Source: a bacterium D16-56
GTDB lineage: Bacteria > Bacillota > Clostridia > Lachnospirales > Lachnospiraceae
NCBI GenBank assembly: GCA_003611875.1
Contig: RAYY01000021.1
Span: 27,738 to 91,737, forward strand
Length of the DNA stretch: 64,000 bases
Direction: 5' to 3'
In this document: positions 54,863-62,095 of the stretch, one piece after another
Position numbering within the stretch: the first letter of the stretch is position 1
How the letters are laid out: each line of letters starts with the position of its first letter
Notes under the pieces: model-generated
What the model saw: the letters and a program-made list of their open reading frames with translations, nothing else
What the model was told of the DNA's origin: nothing
Database searches by the model: none
Translations under genes and position numbers: made by a program

Positions 54863-57450
54863 ACATCATACGGGAATACAGCTTGGACCAGGTGCGTAAA
54901 AACCGCCGCACCTCCATTTCCATCATTGTGGCAGTTCTGATTGCTTCCACTTTTTTATGTACATTGCTTGTTTTTGCGCAGAGTTTCTGGAACCAGATGG
55001 TACAGCAGCAGATTTATATTGGCGGGGATTGGGATGCGGAACTTATGGATGTCCCGGCAGACAGGCTTGGCATGGTGAGGGATAATGCGGGCGTAAAAGC
55101 CATGTTTGTGAAAGGGGACAACCAGACCGCTTTCCTGCCGGAAGGAACCGCGCTTCCGTATTTTTTGATACAGAACTGCGACAGCAATTATTGGGACGCC
55201 ATGTATGAAAAGAATATGATTCTGAGAGGGCGTATCCCACAGGCTCCCGGCGAGGTCGTGGTCAGCAAGGATTTCTTTTCGCAGAATCAGACATATGGCG
55301 TTGGCGACACGCTTGCCGTGGAAATAGACAGCAATGTGCGGATGCACATGGAAGGAAGCCAGCAGAAGGACGCAGACAGCCTGACCATTGTGGGGGAACT
55401 GGATGTGTCCGTTTCCTCCGGCTATGAAGGATACCTTGCCTATGGCTTTATGGAGCCGGATGAGCTTTCGCCGGACAGTGAGGTGGTAGTCTACCTCCAG
55501 ATGGAGAGGAGGGGGAAAGTATATACGGCAGTCCCGCAGATTGCGGAGGCAATAGGGCTTCCGAAGGATGAATACGGGTACTACCCGTGCCGTTACCATG
55601 CTGCGCTGCTTGCATGGCACGGGGTATATGCGCCGGGAAGTTTTTTCCAGAGTGATGTGCCGAAGCTGTTTCTGGGGCTCCTGCTTGCGGCAGGCGCATC
55701 TATGGCGGTATTTGCCTATATCATAAGGGGCGCTTTCGGAATTTCAGCGAAACAGAAGATCCATCAGCTCGGCATCCTGAAATCTGTAGGGGCGGGGCCA
55801 AAGCAGATAGGACAGACGGTCATTTATGAGGCATGTATTCTCTCGGTTATCCCTATCCTGCTTTCAATGGTTCTGGGATACCTGTTTTCCTTTGGTGTCC
55901 TGTCGGCCTATTCCGGTATGACCAGCGAGGTGTTCGGGAGCCGGATGGAGGTTTCCTTTTCCCCGGCAGCGGCACTCATGGCGGCAGCGCTTTCTTTTGC
56001 CACAGTCCTGCTTGCCGCGCATGGGCCAGCGAAACAGATGTCAAAGATTCTGCCCATAGAGGCAGTGCGCGGGGAGCAGTACAGCATTGCCGTAAAGAAA
56101 GCAAAGAGCCATCCCATATTGGCAAAACATTTCGGATTCCTTGGGGAGATAGCGGCAAACTCGGTAAATGCGGGCAGAAAACTGTACCATACCTGCATGG
56201 TGACGCTTTCCCTGTGTATGCTCCTTGCCTTTGGGTTCCTCGCAGTTTTTACGGCTTCCGATATCAGCAATGCGCAGGCGGAAAACAGGAATCATTTTGA
56301 TGTGAATATCACGCTGGGGACGGGGAAACGGATAGACGGTGCGCTCCTTATGGAGCTGAAAGCTGTGCCGGGTGTACAGGAAACATCTGTTTATGCAAGG
56401 GCGAACTGCGCTGTCTGGCTTTCCGGGAGTGACCAGTCGGCAGAATTCCTGCAGGCAGGAGGTTTTGATGCCGCAGACGGCTATATCGTGGAGCGTGACG
56501 GGCGTTACCGTGTGCCGTGTGTGCTGGTGGGGATGGAGCCGGATGCCTATGAAAGTGTTCTGCAGGAAGCTGGCGCAGAGACTTTGCCGGAATCTTCCGC
56601 TATTATTGTAAACAGCGTGGCAAAGACCCCCGGTGCTAGGGATTATGAGGCAATGCAGGAAACAGTCCCTTATCTGAATCTCCGGCAGGGGCAGAGGGTG
56701 GAGCTGACAGAGAAGTATTCAGATGATGTTCAGGGCGACTATGAGTTTACGGTGGATGTTGCGGCAGTGATCCCGTCAATGCCAGAGATCGGGCTTGCCC
56801 CTTCATTTTATACACTTCCTGTTATCGTGCCGATGGAGGAATATTATGCCATTATCGGGAATTTCAGTGATGAGATGGAGGTTTATAATTACAGGAACTA
56901 TGTAAATTATGCTGTGCCGGATGGAATGGATGAAGAAATACAGGACCAGGCGGAAAGGATATGCAGTGCTTATCTGGGCAGCAGTGATTTTATGACTTCC
57001 AGTAAGACGGAGCGAATGAGAAACCGAGGGAGGATGACAGGGGCGACAATGTTTGTCGTGTGCAGTCTTGCGGCGCTGTTCGGGATTGTGGGCATTTCCT
57101 CAGTGCTTTCAGCAATTCTGAACAGCTTAGGTCAAAGGAGGAAGGAATTTGCCATGCTCCGCTCGGTAGGTGTGGATGAAAAGGGAATCCGGCGGTTGCT
57201 TGGGATGGAAGGGTTTCTGCTGTCGGTCAGGCCGATATTGATTGGCTTGCCACTGCTTATCATTGTATGTGCGGCACAGTGCTATATGATGGGAGTGTCC
57301 GTAGTGGAATTCCTATACGCTTTCCCGGTGTGGGCGTTGATGGTGTATATTGTTCTGGTGCTGCTTGTGATCAATGGGATTTATATGCTGGCTTCTAAGA
57401 AAATCAGGGATGATGTCATTGTGGCAGCAATCAAGGACGATACGGTATAA
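54859..57450 (+). CDS. Large FtsX/MacB-type ABC permease
   Basis: 863 residues. An N-terminal helix (SIIVAVLIASTFLCTLLVFA), an extracytoplasmic domain to about residue 270, three helices, another helix near 445, a second large outside domain, and three C-terminal helices. QKIHQLGILKSVGAGPKQI and RRKEFAMLRSVGVDEKGI are FtsX coupling motifs. Such transporters export or extract peptides and lipoproteins or confer peptide resistance. Together with the AgrC-like kinase, a secreted or sensed peptide is plausible but unproven. Confidence 0.92.
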   Translation: MNIIREYSLDQVRKNRRTSISIIVAVLIASTFLCTLLVFAQSFWNQMVQQQIYIGGDWDAELMDVPADRLGMVRDNAGVKAMFVKGDNQTAFLPEGTALPYFLIQNCDSNYWDAMYEKNMILRGRIPQAPGEVVVSKDFFSQNQTYGVGDTLAVEIDSNVRMHMEGSQQKDADSLTIVGELDVSVSSGYEGYLAYGFMEPDELSPDSEVVVYLQMERRGKVYTAVPQIAEAIGLPKDEYGYYPCRYHAALLAWHGVYAPGSFFQSDVPKLFLGLLLAAGASMAVFAYIIRGAFGISAKQKIHQLGILKSVGAGPKQIGQTVIYEACILSVIPILLSMVLGYLFSFGVLSAYSGMTSEVFGSRMEVSFSPAAALMAAALSFATVLLAAHGPAKQMSKILPIEAVRGEQYSIAVKKAKSHPILAKHFGFLGEIAANSVNAGRKLYHTCMVTLSLCMLLAFGFLAVFTASDISNAQAENRNHFDVNITLGTGKRIDGALLMELKAVPGVQETSVYARANCAVWLSGSDQSAEFLQAGGFDAADGYIVERDGRYRVPCVLVGMEPDAYESVLQEAGAETLPESSAIIVNSVAKTPGARDYEAMQETVPYLNLRQGQRVELTEKYSDDVQGDYEFTVDVAAVIPSMPEIGLAPSFYTLPVIVPMEEYYAIIGNFSDEMEVYNYRNYVNYAVPDGMDEEIQDQAERICSAYLGSSDFMTSSKTERMRNRGRMTGATMFVVCSLAALFGIVGISSVLSAILNSLGQRRKEFAMLRSVGVDEKGIRRLLGMEGFLLSVRPILIGLPLLIIVCAAQCYMMGVSVVEFLYAFPVWALMVYIVLVLLVINGIYMLASKKIRDDVIVAAIKDDTV

Positions 57451-57517
57451 ATCAAAAGCAGTGATAAGATATAGAGGACAGATAGTATTTCGGCAGGTAA
57501 GTGAATCGGAGAGCAGG

Positions 57518-57786
57518 AAAAGCATCATCTAAAAAGGAATGGAAGCTGTCCGATTCCCTCCGGGAGAAGATAACAGGATGTCTATATGGAGAATAAGTTC
57601 CTCGCCCTGCGGAAAAGCGAGGTCGCCAAAGTTGCACCGGACAGGGCCATGCTGATGGGGAAGGTCAGTCAGGAAATGGCGGACATGAAAACGATACGGG
57701 AGGCTGACAGGCGGTGGCTGAGCCTCCTGTTCGGGGAGCCGTATGAAGCTAAGTTCCAGTCCGAGGGGACGGGTTCCGCCATTCAT
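57518..57786 (+). pseudogene. Second copy of the 53910-type gene, internally deleted
   Basis: The DNA from AAAGCATCATCT (57518) matches 53955 onward but lacks about 30-40 bases after GATAACAGGA, so the frame is broken. The remaining frame from ATG 57586 reads NKFLALRKSEVAKVAPDRAM, then MADMKTIREADRRWLSLLFG and GTGSAIHV, where it runs into the next small gene. It is longer at the 3' side than the copy at 53910 and shows what the full protein contained. Confidence 0.6.
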
Positions 57787-57999
57787 GTGAAAAAGAAACT
57801 TATTATTGTTTTTGTAGTGATAGCAGTGGTTCTGTTACTGATTCCGGTCAGAAAGGTTTATGAAGATGGCGGGACGCAGACCTATACATCCCTGACCTAT
57901 AAGGTCATTGTGTGGAAACAGATAGATGGGAAATCGGGGACGGAGTTTTACCTTTTTTCGAATAACTTCCACCAGTTAGATTATTACGAAAATCAATAA
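57787..57999 (+). CDS. Small membrane protein (70 aa)
   Basis: GTG 57787 gives MKKKLIIVFVVIAVVLLLIP, one transmembrane or signal segment, then an outside domain with VYEDGGTQTYTSLTYKVIVW and LFSNNFHQLDYYENQ. It looks complete on its own, although the frame is also open from the preceding broken gene (start at 57586). No clear RBS of its own is seen, so a fused product of 137 residues is possible. Function unknown. Confidence 0.55.
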   Translation: MKKKLIIVFVVIAVVLLLIPVRKVYEDGGTQTYTSLTYKVIVWKQIDGKSGTEFYLFSNNFHQLDYYENQ

Positions 58000-58013
58000 A
58001 GCACAAAGGATAA

Positions 58014-58046
58014 AAGGGAACCGGCAGGGACAGGCTGGTTCCCTTG
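58014..58046 (+). terminator. Hairpin terminator of the ABC operon
   Basis: AAGGGAACCGGC (58014-58025) and GCTGGTTCCCTT (58034-58045) with an 8-base loop; only a weak T run follows. Confidence 0.6.
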
Positions 58047-58119
58047 TTCCATATCAGTGCGGGGAGGCGGAAAATAAGGCTGGTTACTGGCCGGAGTGGA
58101 GTAAAGGAGGCGGTGGCAG

Positions 58120-58302
58120 ATGGAAATGATCAGATGCCCCAACCCCAAATGCAGACGGCGCATTTTGGACGATGAGGAAACAGAGACGGAGTGGACGGTC
58201 CTTGAGATCAAATGCCAGCACTGCGGAAAACTGGTAAGGCTGCACTTCGGCCCAGAAGGGATAGAGGCGGGCATATATGAGAGAAAAAAACGGCGGAGAT
58301 GA
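58120..58302 (+). CDS. Small zinc-ribbon protein, Com-like (first)
   Basis: 60 residues with CPNPKCRRRIL near the N-terminus and IKCQHCGKLVRL in the middle: a four-Cys zinc ribbon as in Mu Com-type regulators. The tail is basic (ERKKRRR). ATG 58120 follows AAAGGAGGCGG. A second, related protein is encoded 160 bases downstream. DNA or RNA binding is inferred. Confidence 0.7.
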   Translation: MEMIRCPNPKCRRRILDDEETETEWTVLEIKCQHCGKLVRLHFGPEGIEAGIYERKKRRR

Positions 58303-58462
58303 TTCTGCTGTTTTTTTATGCATTCCGTGATTAAGGGGCGGCATTCCGGGCCATACTGATAACAGGCAATGGAAATTTTTGGTAATTTCCACCGATGGGA
58401 CATTTTATGCTGAGTGCATAACATGGCTTTGTCATCCAAAACAGGCTGTGGAGGTATACGGT

Positions 58463-58615
58463 ATGTGTATGGTCAGATGCCCCGCTTGCAAAGGACGGAT
58501 CTGCGATATTATTGCCACCGCGGGAGGGCGCGTAGTCTTAAAGGTTAAATGCCCTGAATGCGGGAGGATAGTCAAATTGGAATGGCTACTACAGGTCACG
58601 GAGACAGCTAAATAA
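58463..58615 (+). CDS. Small zinc-ribbon protein, Com-like (second)
   Basis: 50 residues from ATG 58463 (RBS GGAGGT), beginning MCMVRCPACKGRICDI. CPACKGRIC and VKCPECGRIVKLEW form the zinc ribbon, in the same order as the protein at 58120. No basic tail. The upstream in-frame codons lack an RBS. The strong terminator at 58659 follows. Confidence 0.65.
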   Translation: MCMVRCPACKGRICDIIATAGGRVVLKVKCPECGRIVKLEWLLQVTETAK

Positions 58616-58658
58616 GACTTACTACCGAGCGAGTGGGACCAGGGGACATCGAGTCACG

Positions 58659-58713
58659 AATGGCCGGAGTGAAGCTAGAGACAATGAGCCTTAGCTTACT
58701 CCGGCCATTTTTC
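58659..58713 (+). terminator. Strong bidirectional-looking terminator
   Basis: AATGGCCGGAGTGAAGCTA (58659-58677) pairs with TTAGCTTACTCCGGCCATT (58691-58709) apart from small irregularities, then Ts. Confidence 0.8.
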
Positions 58714-58787
58714 CATTTTAAATCAATTTCATATCAAAAATAGAAGCGTTTCTGGCTTTACGAAGGCGTAAAGAAAGGAACGCTTTT

Positions 58788-59159
58788 ATGTCTGAAAAAA
58801 TCATCAGGATCAAGTCAGGAAACGAAGAATTCACAATGAGTGTTACAGAAGAGGCCTATGAGGCGTGGAAGGGTAGTGCCTCGGAGGAAGCGGGCATGGC
58901 ACGAGCAGGGAGCTGGCTTCCTGCACCCATGGCCGGATATCATATTTTTTCTGTATATACAGCAGCCTCAAGGAGGACTGCGGAATTTTTTTATTCGACA
59001 CATTTCTATCTCTTTTCCCAACAGATTACAAAAGGATACATTGTTTTTATGACAGGCGCACCTGGAATTCTTCGGGTGCGCTTTTTTTGCGCTTTTGGCT
59101 GCAGGCATCAGCCGCCGTTCAGGGGCCGTGCGCCCCCTCCGGTCTTGAAAATTGTTTAA
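58788..59159 (+). pseudogene. N-terminal fragment of an unknown element gene
   Basis: ATG 58788 follows AAAGGAACG and codes a plausible start, MSEKIIRIKSGNEEFTMSVT. After about residue 30 (GSASEEAGMARAG) the translation looks non-coding, and it reads through a terminator hairpin at 59056-59088. The natural gene was probably joined to foreign sequence near 58880-58900. No family assigned. Confidence 0.4.
59056..59088 (+). terminator. Rho-independent terminator
   Basis: GCGCACC (59056-59062) and GGGTGCGC (59074-59081) followed by T7. Confidence 0.8.
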
Positions 59160-59173
59160 CCAAATTTCAAGAC
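59142..59173 (+). promoter_or_regulatory. Perfect 9-bp inverted repeat next to an RBS
   Basis: GTCTTGAAA (59142-59150) and TTTCAAGAC (59165-59173) directly precede the TGGAGGA ribosome binding site of the sigma-like gene. It could be an operator or a translation-control hairpin. Confidence 0.5.
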
Positions 59174-59187
59174 TGGAGGAAATCTGA

Positions 59188-59322
59188 ATGAAAATTAAAT
59201 ATGAATTTGCGGATGGGACTGTATCAGAGGTTGAGGTGGAGGAATCCATCGGTGCCGTCATCATTGAGGACAGGCGGCTGGAAGACAACCTTTCCCGCAA
59301 GGAACATCACTGGAAGCCCTGA
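59188..59322 (+). pseudogene. Truncated sigma-70-like element protein
   Basis: Begins MKIKYEFADGTVSEVEVEES and continues IGAVIIEDRRLEDNLSRKE, the N-terminus of small sigma-factor-like proteins common in Firmicute conjugative elements. After 39 residues it meets the sequence of the DUF4314 gene out of frame and stops at 59322. The helix-turn-helix part is missing. RBS TGGAGGA. Confidence 0.55.
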
Positions 59323-59768
59323 GGGAGAAATACCCCAAAGGGTGCAGGGTGGAGCTGGTAAAGATGGATGACCCCTACAGGGAGATGCCGCCCGGACTGC
59401 AGGGCGTGGTGACGGGCATTGATGACACTGGAAGCATCCACGTTGACTGGCAGAACGGAAGCAGCCTTGCGGTGGTGTACGGAGAGGATTATGCGGTGAA
59501 AATCGGGGATGGGGAGGTGACCGTGGGGGAACTGCTGCGGCGCTGTCTCCCAAGCGGGAAAGTATTCCACTTCATGACCCCGGCAGGGTATGTTGACCTT
59601 ACAGCGCGGGATGCGGAAAAGATACTGGCGGGGAAGATGAAACCCAAAGGACATCCGGGCGACCCGGAGTATGCAATGGAGATGGAGGCGCAGGAACTTC
59701 TGGGATTCCGCTGCAAAGAGGCGGATGTCCGGGAGGAACAGGGCACGGTGTGTGCATTTGTGCATTGA
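59304..59768 (+). CDS. DUF4314-containing protein lacking its natural start
   Basis: From 59304 the frame reads TSLEALREKYPKGCRVELVK and MDDPYREMPPGLQGVVTGID, the DUF4314 domain, continuing with WQNGSSLAVVYGEDYAVKIGDGE, then KPKGHPGDPEYAMEMEAQEL. The first in-frame usual start is GTG 59349, inside the domain and without an RBS; the true start was probably lost in the joint with the sigma-like gene. Found in phage and element genomes; function unknown. Confidence 0.65.
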   Translation, partial: TSLEALREKYPKGCRVELVKMDDPYREMPPGLQGVVTGIDDTGSIHVDWQNGSSLAVVYGEDYAVKIGDGEVTVGELLRRCLPSGKVFHFMTPAGYVDLTARDAEKILAGKMKPKGHPGDPEYAMEMEAQELLGFRCKEADVREEQGTVCAFVH

Positions 59769-59785
59769 AAGGAAAGGGATGCGTT

Positions 59786-60172
59786 ATGAGGATTGTATAC
59801 GATGACACGATGCAGGGGACGATGGCGGCAGTCGGGGAGTTCATGGATGCCCTCAACGTGGGGGAAATAGTCCGGTATGAATGGGGGACAGACAGGGTGC
59901 AGATGCACATGCTGAGGGAAAAACTCGGCGCTTATCTGGAATATTACAGGATGAGCATAGGGAACACCGTCACCCATGCCTACGGTATCGGTAATAACTG
60001 CCAGTACCCGGTCTATTACCACCCGGAAGGTGTGGATGAAATCCAGCAGTGCGGGAACATCAACCTTAACAGCGACCCGTATGGCGGAGGGTATGTGAGC
60101 TGTGAAAACTACAATGGGAAGCGGATTGGGGCCGCCTATGAGGTCAATACCCACAGCGTGATAATAAAATGA
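59786..60172 (+). CDS. Unknown 128-residue element protein
   Basis: ATG 59786 follows AAAGGAAAGGG. Product MRIVYDDTMQGTMAAVGEFM, with GEIVRYEWGTDRVQMHMLR, TVTHAYGIGNNCQYPVYYHP and ENYNGKRIGAAYEVN. Soluble, no recognisable domain; complete in length and codon use. It lies 17 bases after the DUF4314 gene, so they are likely co-expressed. Confidence 0.6.
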   Translation: MRIVYDDTMQGTMAAVGEFMDALNVGEIVRYEWGTDRVQMHMLREKLGAYLEYYRMSIGNTVTHAYGIGNNCQYPVYYHPEGVDEIQQCGNINLNSDPYGGGYVSCENYNGKRIGAAYEVNTHSVIIK

Positions 60173-60199
60173 ATACCGGATGGAAGGAGGCGGATTGGT

Positions 60200-60418
60200 A
60201 TGGCAATGCAGAAAAGGTCGCCGGGGAATGCGCACGAAAAGCGCAACTGCTGGCAGCGGGGGAACGGCTCCTACAGCATGAGGGGTGAGCTGAGGCGCGG
60301 CATTTCCCTCAATAAAAAATATCTGAACCGGAAGGTTCGGCACAGCAGTAAGCAGGCATTAAAACACGGCGAATACAGGCGCGTGTGCAAAACCTTACAT
60401 ATGGTGGAGTTTTCATAA
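60200..60418 (+). CDS. Unknown small basic protein (72 aa)
   Basis: ATG 60200 has the RBS GGAAGGAGGCG. Product MAMQKRSPGNAHEKRNCWQR with RRGISLNKKYLNRKVRHSSK and a basic rest. High Arg/Lys content suggests nucleic-acid binding, but no family is recognised. The first repeated RNA element starts 6 bases after its stop. Confidence 0.55.
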   Translation: MAMQKRSPGNAHEKRNCWQRGNGSYSMRGELRRGISLNKKYLNRKVRHSSKQALKHGEYRRVCKTLHMVEFS

Positions 60419-60423
60419 AAGCC

Positions 60424-60520
60424 GCCATAATATACACAAACCGCAGGCATTTATTTTGTTACATTTATGCCTGCGGTTTTAGTGGATAATACCTGCATTC
60501 AGAGGTAAGATGTGTACTGC
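60424..60520 (+). ncRNA. Structured repeat element, copy 1
   Basis: About 97 bases between two small genes. A 13-bp stem AAACCGCAGGCAT/ATGCCTGCGGTTT encloses a loop with TGTTACATT. Conserved AGTGGATAATA and GCATTCAGAGGTAA follow. Outer TACACA and TGTGTA can pair. A second copy at 60934-61031 keeps the structure with different stem bases. Confidence 0.6.
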
Positions 60521-60557
60521 CGAAAGGGAAAACACGAAAAAACGGAGGGTACACACC

Positions 60558-60926
60558 ATGAAGAAGATCGAACTTTTTGAAAGAGCCATTGCGGAGCAGG
60601 CAGGGAGCCTTAAGGATCTCGGAATTAACCCCACCTTATTCTGGGCATACCGGAACAGCATGGAGGCGGGCAACGAAGAGATAAATTTCGAGGATGTTAT
60701 CTGGGACTACGACATTGAAGAGATTGTAAAGACCCTGAAAGAGAACGGCATCAGCGGATTTACCATCAGCAGCACCTTTTCAAGCCTGATCCCGACCCTT
60801 GCGGAGTTTGCAAAGCACGGCTTCCAGATGGCGGGGCTTACCGAGATCAGAGCCAGATACACGGACTGGCAGACTGGAAAGGCAGCGGTCATCCCGGCGA
60901 TCAGGATGAAGGCGGAGGAGGCATAA
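60558..60926 (+). CDS. Unknown 122-residue element protein preceded by the repeat element
   Basis: ATG 60558 follows ACGGAGGGTACACACC, an RBS 37 bases after the structured repeat. Product MKKIELFERAIAEQAGSLKD, LGINPTLFWAYRNSMEAG, IKTLKENGISGFTISSTFSS-like helical rest and an end RMKAEEA. Soluble. No function recognised, but the sequence is clean and the paired regulatory element argues for a real gene. Confidence 0.6.
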   Translation: MKKIELFERAIAEQAGSLKDLGINPTLFWAYRNSMEAGNEEINFEDVIWDYDIEEIVKTLKENGISGFTISSTFSSLIPTLAEFAKHGFQMAGLTEIRARYTDWQTGKAAVIPAIRMKAEEA

Positions 60927-60933
60927 GCCCTCC

Positions 60934-61031
60934 GCCATAATGTACACAATTATCTGTGGTTATCTTTGTCACATTTATGACGCAGATATGAGTGGATAAT
61001 ATCCGCATTCAGAGGTAACATGTGTACTACC
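60934..61031 (+). ncRNA. Structured repeat element, copy 2
   Basis: Same layout as 60424-60520. Here the stem is TATCTGTG/CGCAGATA (one G-T pair) around TTTGTCACATTTATGA. GTGGATAATA, GCATTCAGAGGTAA and the outer GTACAC/GTGTAC are conserved. Confidence 0.6.
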
Positions 61032-61056
61032 AAAACGAAATGGAGGAAACAAGAAT

Positions 61057-61338
61057 ATGAAAAAACATGAAATCAACTTTTTACAGACCACCACAATCGA
61101 ACACCTGCAGGATAAAATCCCCTGCTGCTACGGCGGCGCACTGACCTTCGGGGAAAAGGTGCTGGTGACGATGGTAAACTGGAGAGGGCAGTACGAGGCG
61201 GCCATTTACGAGTTCATCGAGACGCCGGAGGAAACGGGGCTTGGGGCGATTGAATGCAGGATCAACCTTGTGGAGGTTGCAGAGGAGACTTTCAAGGACG
61301 GCGGACACGCCATGCAGTGGGCGCTCAGCAGGGCATAA
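61057..61338 (+). CDS. Unknown 93-residue element protein preceded by the repeat element
   Basis: ATG 61057 follows AATGGAGGAAACAAG, 25 bases after the second structured repeat. Product MKKHEINFLQTTTIEHLQDK, then LTFGEKVLVTMVNWRGQYEA and GGHAMQWALSRA. Soluble alpha/beta; no family assigned. It is followed after 13 bases by the next small gene. Confidence 0.6.
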   Translation: MKKHEINFLQTTTIEHLQDKIPCCYGGALTFGEKVLVTMVNWRGQYEAAIYEFIETPEETGLGAIECRINLVEVAEETFKDGGHAMQWALSRA

Positions 61339-61351
61339 GGAGGAAAACACG

Positions 61352-61537
61352 ATGAGGGAAAACTACAAGGGATACGAATTAAGGACAGCATGGGATGATG
61401 GGGCGCTTGGCTACGGTTTCCGCATTTTCGACAAGAGCGGCGCAGAGGTTTCCAAAAGCATAGACCCATATTTTTATGAGGAAAACGCACTGATGGCGGC
61501 GAGGGTTGCGGCAGACGCGCTCCCGGCGCAGGAATAA
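61352..61537 (+). CDS. Unknown 61-residue element protein
   Basis: ATG 61352 follows AAGGAGGAAAACACG. Product MRENYKGYELRTAWDDGALG, YGFRIFDKSGAEVSKSI and an Ala-rich end (ALMAARVAADALPAQE). The YKGYELR...YGFRIFD pattern looks like a small beta-sheet protein common in mobile elements. Function unknown. Earlier in-frame codons overlap the previous gene and were rejected. Confidence 0.6.
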   Translation: MRENYKGYELRTAWDDGALGYGFRIFDKSGAEVSKSIDPYFYEENALMAARVAADALPAQE

Positions 61538-61550
61538 AAACACATACATA

Positions 61551-61590
61551 GCAGCGGAAAGGGGCTTCTTTCGGGACCCTTTTCTGCTGC
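61551..61590 (+). terminator. Hairpin between the small genes and the terminase
   Basis: GCAGCGGAAAGGG (61551-61563) and CCCTTTTCTGCTGC (61577-61590) form a 13-base stem with one unpaired base; no T run after it. Confidence 0.5.
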
Positions 61591-61618
61591 GGAAATTTAA
61601 GGGAAGGAGGCGGCACAG

Positions 61619-62095
61619 GTGCAGAGCGGAAGGAAACCAAAGCCCACGGCGGTAAAGGCGCTGGAGGGCAATCCGGGCAAGCGGAGCCTTAACACGGGCG
61701 AGCCGAAGCCGGAGAAAAAAGCCCCGCGTTGTCCGGCATGGCTGGAGGGCGAGGCGAAAAAGGAATGGAAGCGGATGGCGGGGCAGATGGAAAAGCTGGG
61801 CATCCTCACGGAGATCGACATGGCGGCTTTTGCCGGATACTGCCAGGCATATGCGCGGTGGAAGGAAGCCGAGGAATTCATCACACAGCACGGCACCATT
61901 GTAAAGACACCCTCCGGCTACTGGCAGCAGGTGCCGCAGGTCTCCATCGCACAGACCTACCTAAAGATCATGAACCGTTTCTGTGAGCAGTTCGGTCTTA
62001 CCCCTTCCTCCCGAAGCCGTATCGTTGCGGACAGCGGCGAGGATAAAGAGAGTGATACGATGGAGCTTTTGCTCTTTAAGGGAGGCGGCGGATAG
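61619..62095 (+). CDS. terS: Phage terminase small subunit, P27 family
   Basis: 158 residues from GTG 61619, after GGGAAGGAGGC. The N-terminus GRKPKPTAVKALEGNPGKR is the P27-family signature, followed by CPAWLEGEAKKEWKRM and the helical core to VSIAQTYLKIMNRFCEQFGL. It recognises the packaging site and feeds DNA to TerL, whose GTG overlaps the last base of its stop. Prophage origin. Confidence 0.93.
   Translation: MQSGRKPKPTAVKALEGNPGKRSLNTGEPKPEKKAPRCPAWLEGEAKKEWKRMAGQMEKLGILTEIDMAAFAGYCQAYARWKEAEEFITQHGTIVKTPSGYWQQVPQVSIAQTYLKIMNRFCEQFGLTPSSRSRIVADSGEDKESDTMELLLFKGGGG

Noticed and set aside
60169..60288. 38-codon frame overlapping the 60200 gene
   Set aside because: No RBS of its own and it competes with a better-supported start; probably chance.
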